Positions 62,510 to 64,000 of a stretch of 64,000 bases of DNA are shown here, piece after piece. Both the position numbers and the translations under genes were made by a program. The stretch is from SPGG2 sp964194625 (GTDB lineage Bacteria > Pseudomonadota > Gammaproteobacteria > Acidiferrobacterales > SPGG2): contig CAXMNC010000215.1 in NCBI GenBank assembly GCA_964194625.1, forward strand, positions 46,168 to 110,167. Direction: 5' to 3'. The notes beneath the pieces were generated by a model. The model ran no database searches, was not told where the DNA came from, and saw only the letters and a list, made by a program, of their open reading frames with translations. The number at the start of each line of letters is the position of its first letter. Position 1 is the first letter of the stretch.

Positions 62510-62813
62510 CAACACTTCGCGCCGGCCGTTTGTTCTTTGACAAATACCGATCCCGCTTGTGGTATGCAATGGTTACTTGTTTACCGGCTACGATCGAAGC
62601 TAAGTGTTTACGAGAAGCGAGGCCATAAGCCTGCTTTCGCCCAGGCGCATCGATCCTGGCTAAACGGATTTTGTGTTGTTCATAATTGGCGTCGAGAACG
62701 TGGATCGTATCGCCGTCCGTAATCTTGACGACCTTGCCGGTGAGGGAATCGGCGAAGGCCGCGTAGAACCAAACGACTAAGCCGATGGATGTTGCGGTAC
62801 AGGGGCTATGCAT
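62463..62813 (-). pseudogene. Thermonuclease (SNase) N-terminal part, truncated
   Basis: The minus-strand frame begins with a signal peptide-like hydrophobic stretch, then the nuclease N-terminal half with DGDTIHVLDA and RLARIDAPG. Homology stops at KRDRY (about 62544) and the frame runs on as unrelated residues (LSKNKRP onwards) overlapping the end of the HD-GYP gene. The missing half, including the second catalytic Arg region, corresponds to the fragment at 60749-60994. Confidence 0.75.
62544..62618. repeat. Imperfect direct repeat, right copy (SNase-derived)
   Basis: This is the partner of 60932-61006; see that entry for the comparison. The DRY end of the nuclease segment is the exact boundary in both copies. 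Confidence 0.75.
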
Positions 62814-63142
62814 GCCTGATCGTCGTTCTTCGGGTCGTTGACCCTGGTGCTGCCCGCATAGGCCTTCATTGCTTCCGAGTCATAAGGTTTGAGAAACGGC
62901 TGTAAGGCGGCAGGGTTTTGTGTGCTGGGATCGAGCCAGCGTTCATGGTCGTCCTCGGTCAGGATAACCGGCATGCGGTCATGGATCGGTTTCAGAAGCT
63001 CATTGGCGTCGATGGTGATGATCGCACACGACTCGATGATCTCCGATGCATTCTGCCAACGGTCCCAGAGGCCGGCGAAGCCAAAGGATCGTTCGTCCTT
63101 AAGGCCTACGGCATATTTCCCTTCGTCCTGTTCGAGAGAAAT
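62777..63142 (-). pseudogene. SRAP (SOS response-associated peptidase) gene lacking its N-terminus
   Basis: The frame reads YAVGLKDERSFGFAGLWDRW, then ITIDANELLKPIHDRMPVIL and DHERWLDP, the C-terminal two thirds of a SRAP/YedK protein. An in-frame TAG at 63143-63145 cuts it off and the N-terminal catalytic Cys that crosslinks abasic sites is absent. It is therefore a remnant. Confidence 0.75.
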
Positions 63143-63332
63143 CTAATAGATCATCGAGTGACCGCACGTGGTGAGGGCTGACAACCCGTGTCGGCCTAAC
63201 CCGGCTCAAGCCAGGTCTATGGTTATCTGACATACCCCTTTGTTTCAATTACTTACACGACAAGCTAGATAGGCACAAGTTATGCCCGTGAAACAGAGAA
63301 CCGCTCCGCAGAAGCACGAGACGGGAGACAGT

Positions 63333-63797
63333 ATGAAACGGATCCTTATCATCGCGGCGTTACTAATCTGGATGCCCACCACCCATGCAGACATCAGCGT
63401 TAAGATCGCGACCGGGGTCCGCCATACGGAAGATGCAACCCTATTGCTTCTCGACCTAACACGACCAGCAGATCTTCTTTTTGGTCAGAGGTCGTACTGG
63501 CAGTTCAATGCGGGGGGATGGAGTGGTGAGCATGAAGCCAGTGTGGTTGGCGTGGCTCGCGGCCTACAGTGGGATCGTGAAAATCTTCACGTGCGCCTTT
63601 CGACTGGCGTTAGCCTCGTTTCCGAAACCAGCGAAATGCTATCGACTGCATTTCAGTTCTATGAACAAGCCATGGTTCGTAAGCAGTTCGGCAACCATGG
63701 CATCGCGCTCTCTTACCGCCACTGGTCCAACGCCTATATAAAGCGCCCGAACTACGGCATGGATTTTCTTGGCGTTCAAATGGATCTACGTTGGTAG
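63333..63797 (+). CDS. PagL-like lipid A 3-O-deacylase
   Basis: PagL is an outer-membrane beta-barrel that removes the 3-linked acyl chain of lipid A. The ATG at 63333, with GGGAGA 5-10 bases before it, gives 154 residues with a signal peptide ending THA-D. The C-terminal segment SYRHWSNAYIKRPNYGMD matches the PagL active site: His and Ser of HxSN are present, but the position of the catalytic Glu is Asp. Alternating beta-barrel strands end in the aromatic-terminal DLRW. Activity is uncertain because of the Glu to Asp change. Confidence 0.85.
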   Translation: MKRILIIAALLIWMPTTHADISVKIATGVRHTEDATLLLLDLTRPADLLFGQRSYWQFNAGGWSGEHEASVVGVARGLQWDRENLHVRLSTGVSLVSETSEMLSTAFQFYEQAMVRKQFGNHGIALSYRHWSNAYIKRPNYGMDFLGVQMDLRW

Positions 63798-63818
63798 ACA
63801 ACTCAAAATAGAACTTAG

Positions 63819-64000
63819 CTAGTCGCGGTCGTCTACGTCCAATTGCCCGGTAATTCGGCGTCGGATGTGGGACCAGGACACCCCGGCTGCTAACACGCCG
63901 CTAATAATCAGAAGCACTATGTAGGAAATCGCACGCTGACTGTCGCCTGGAATAATCCCCCGGTCCGTGCCGAGCCACAACAACGTGCCGAAAAAAGCGA
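63819..64000 (-). CDS. C-terminal end of a membrane protein (partial)
   Basis: The minus-strand frame is open from the window edge to a TAG at 63819-63821, about 60 codons. It shows a hydrophobic helix (ISYIVLLIISGVLAAGVSW) followed by a basic-acidic cytoplasmic tail (HIRRRITGQLDVDDRD). The family cannot be assigned from this part. Confidence 0.6.
   Translation of the reverse strand, partial: AFFGTLLWLGTDRGIIPGDSQRAISYIVLLIISGVLAAGVSWSHIRRRITGQLDVDDRD

Overview
The window is chromosomal DNA from a gammaproteobacterium. Gene order supports this: dxr-cdsA-uppS-frr-pyrH-tsf-rpsB / map-glnD; amidase-tsaE-nnr / queG / orn; dnaX-ybaB-recR behind the 4.5S RNA gene; and a long tadA-guaA-guaB / xseA / der-bamB-yfgM-hisS-rodZ-pilF-rlmN-ndk-iscA-iscR-trmJ / suhB block that follows the Escherichia coli order closely. 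The genus cannot be named from the sequence. AddAB-type recombination proteins, a tpr-type PilF/PilW lipoprotein and several cyclic-di-GMP proteins suggest a free-living, deep-branching gammaproteobacterium.

Layout. 1-10.3 kb: isoprenoid/phospholipid and translation genes (minus strand) divergent from map-glnD. 10.3-15.7 kb: cell-wall amidase, tRNA modification, NAD(P)HX repair, oligoribonuclease, pterin dehydratase. 15.8-21.9 kb: accessory stretch with a VWA lipoprotein, an Xre/RES toxin-antitoxin pair, an ECF sigma factor with a membrane partner, and an ammonium transporter. 22-26.5 kb: recR, ybaB, dnaX, ffs and two tRNA-Ser genes around a cyclic-nucleotide-binding/rhodanese protein. 27-45.6 kb: the conserved gua/der/hisS/ndk/isc/suhB block, with a Ser/Thr kinase carrying a seven-bladed WD40 propeller between xseA and der. 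45.6-60.2 kb: a c-di-GMP-related protein, a lone UDP-sugar dehydrogenase, FdxA, an AddB/AddA pair, a diguanylate cyclase and a PAS-GGDEF-EAL protein. 60.2-63.2 kb: a decaying patch with a degenerate csrA, a GGDEF scrap, two pieces of a staphylococcal-type nuclease on either side of an HD-GYP gene, and an N-terminally truncated SRAP gene. The window ends with a PagL-like lipid A deacylase and a partial membrane protein.

The most unusual feature is in rpsB. The ribosomal protein S2 core is followed by about 250 extra residues. These include a segment built from copies of a dispersed repeat that also lies in the intergenic region before addB (a 23-base exact match), and then a lysine/alanine-rich histone H1-like end. 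Other dispersed intergenic repeats have reached the start of tadA, the gap between ndk and iscA, and the region after addA. A minus-strand intrinsic terminator with no gene before it, between addB and addA, points to a possible small RNA.
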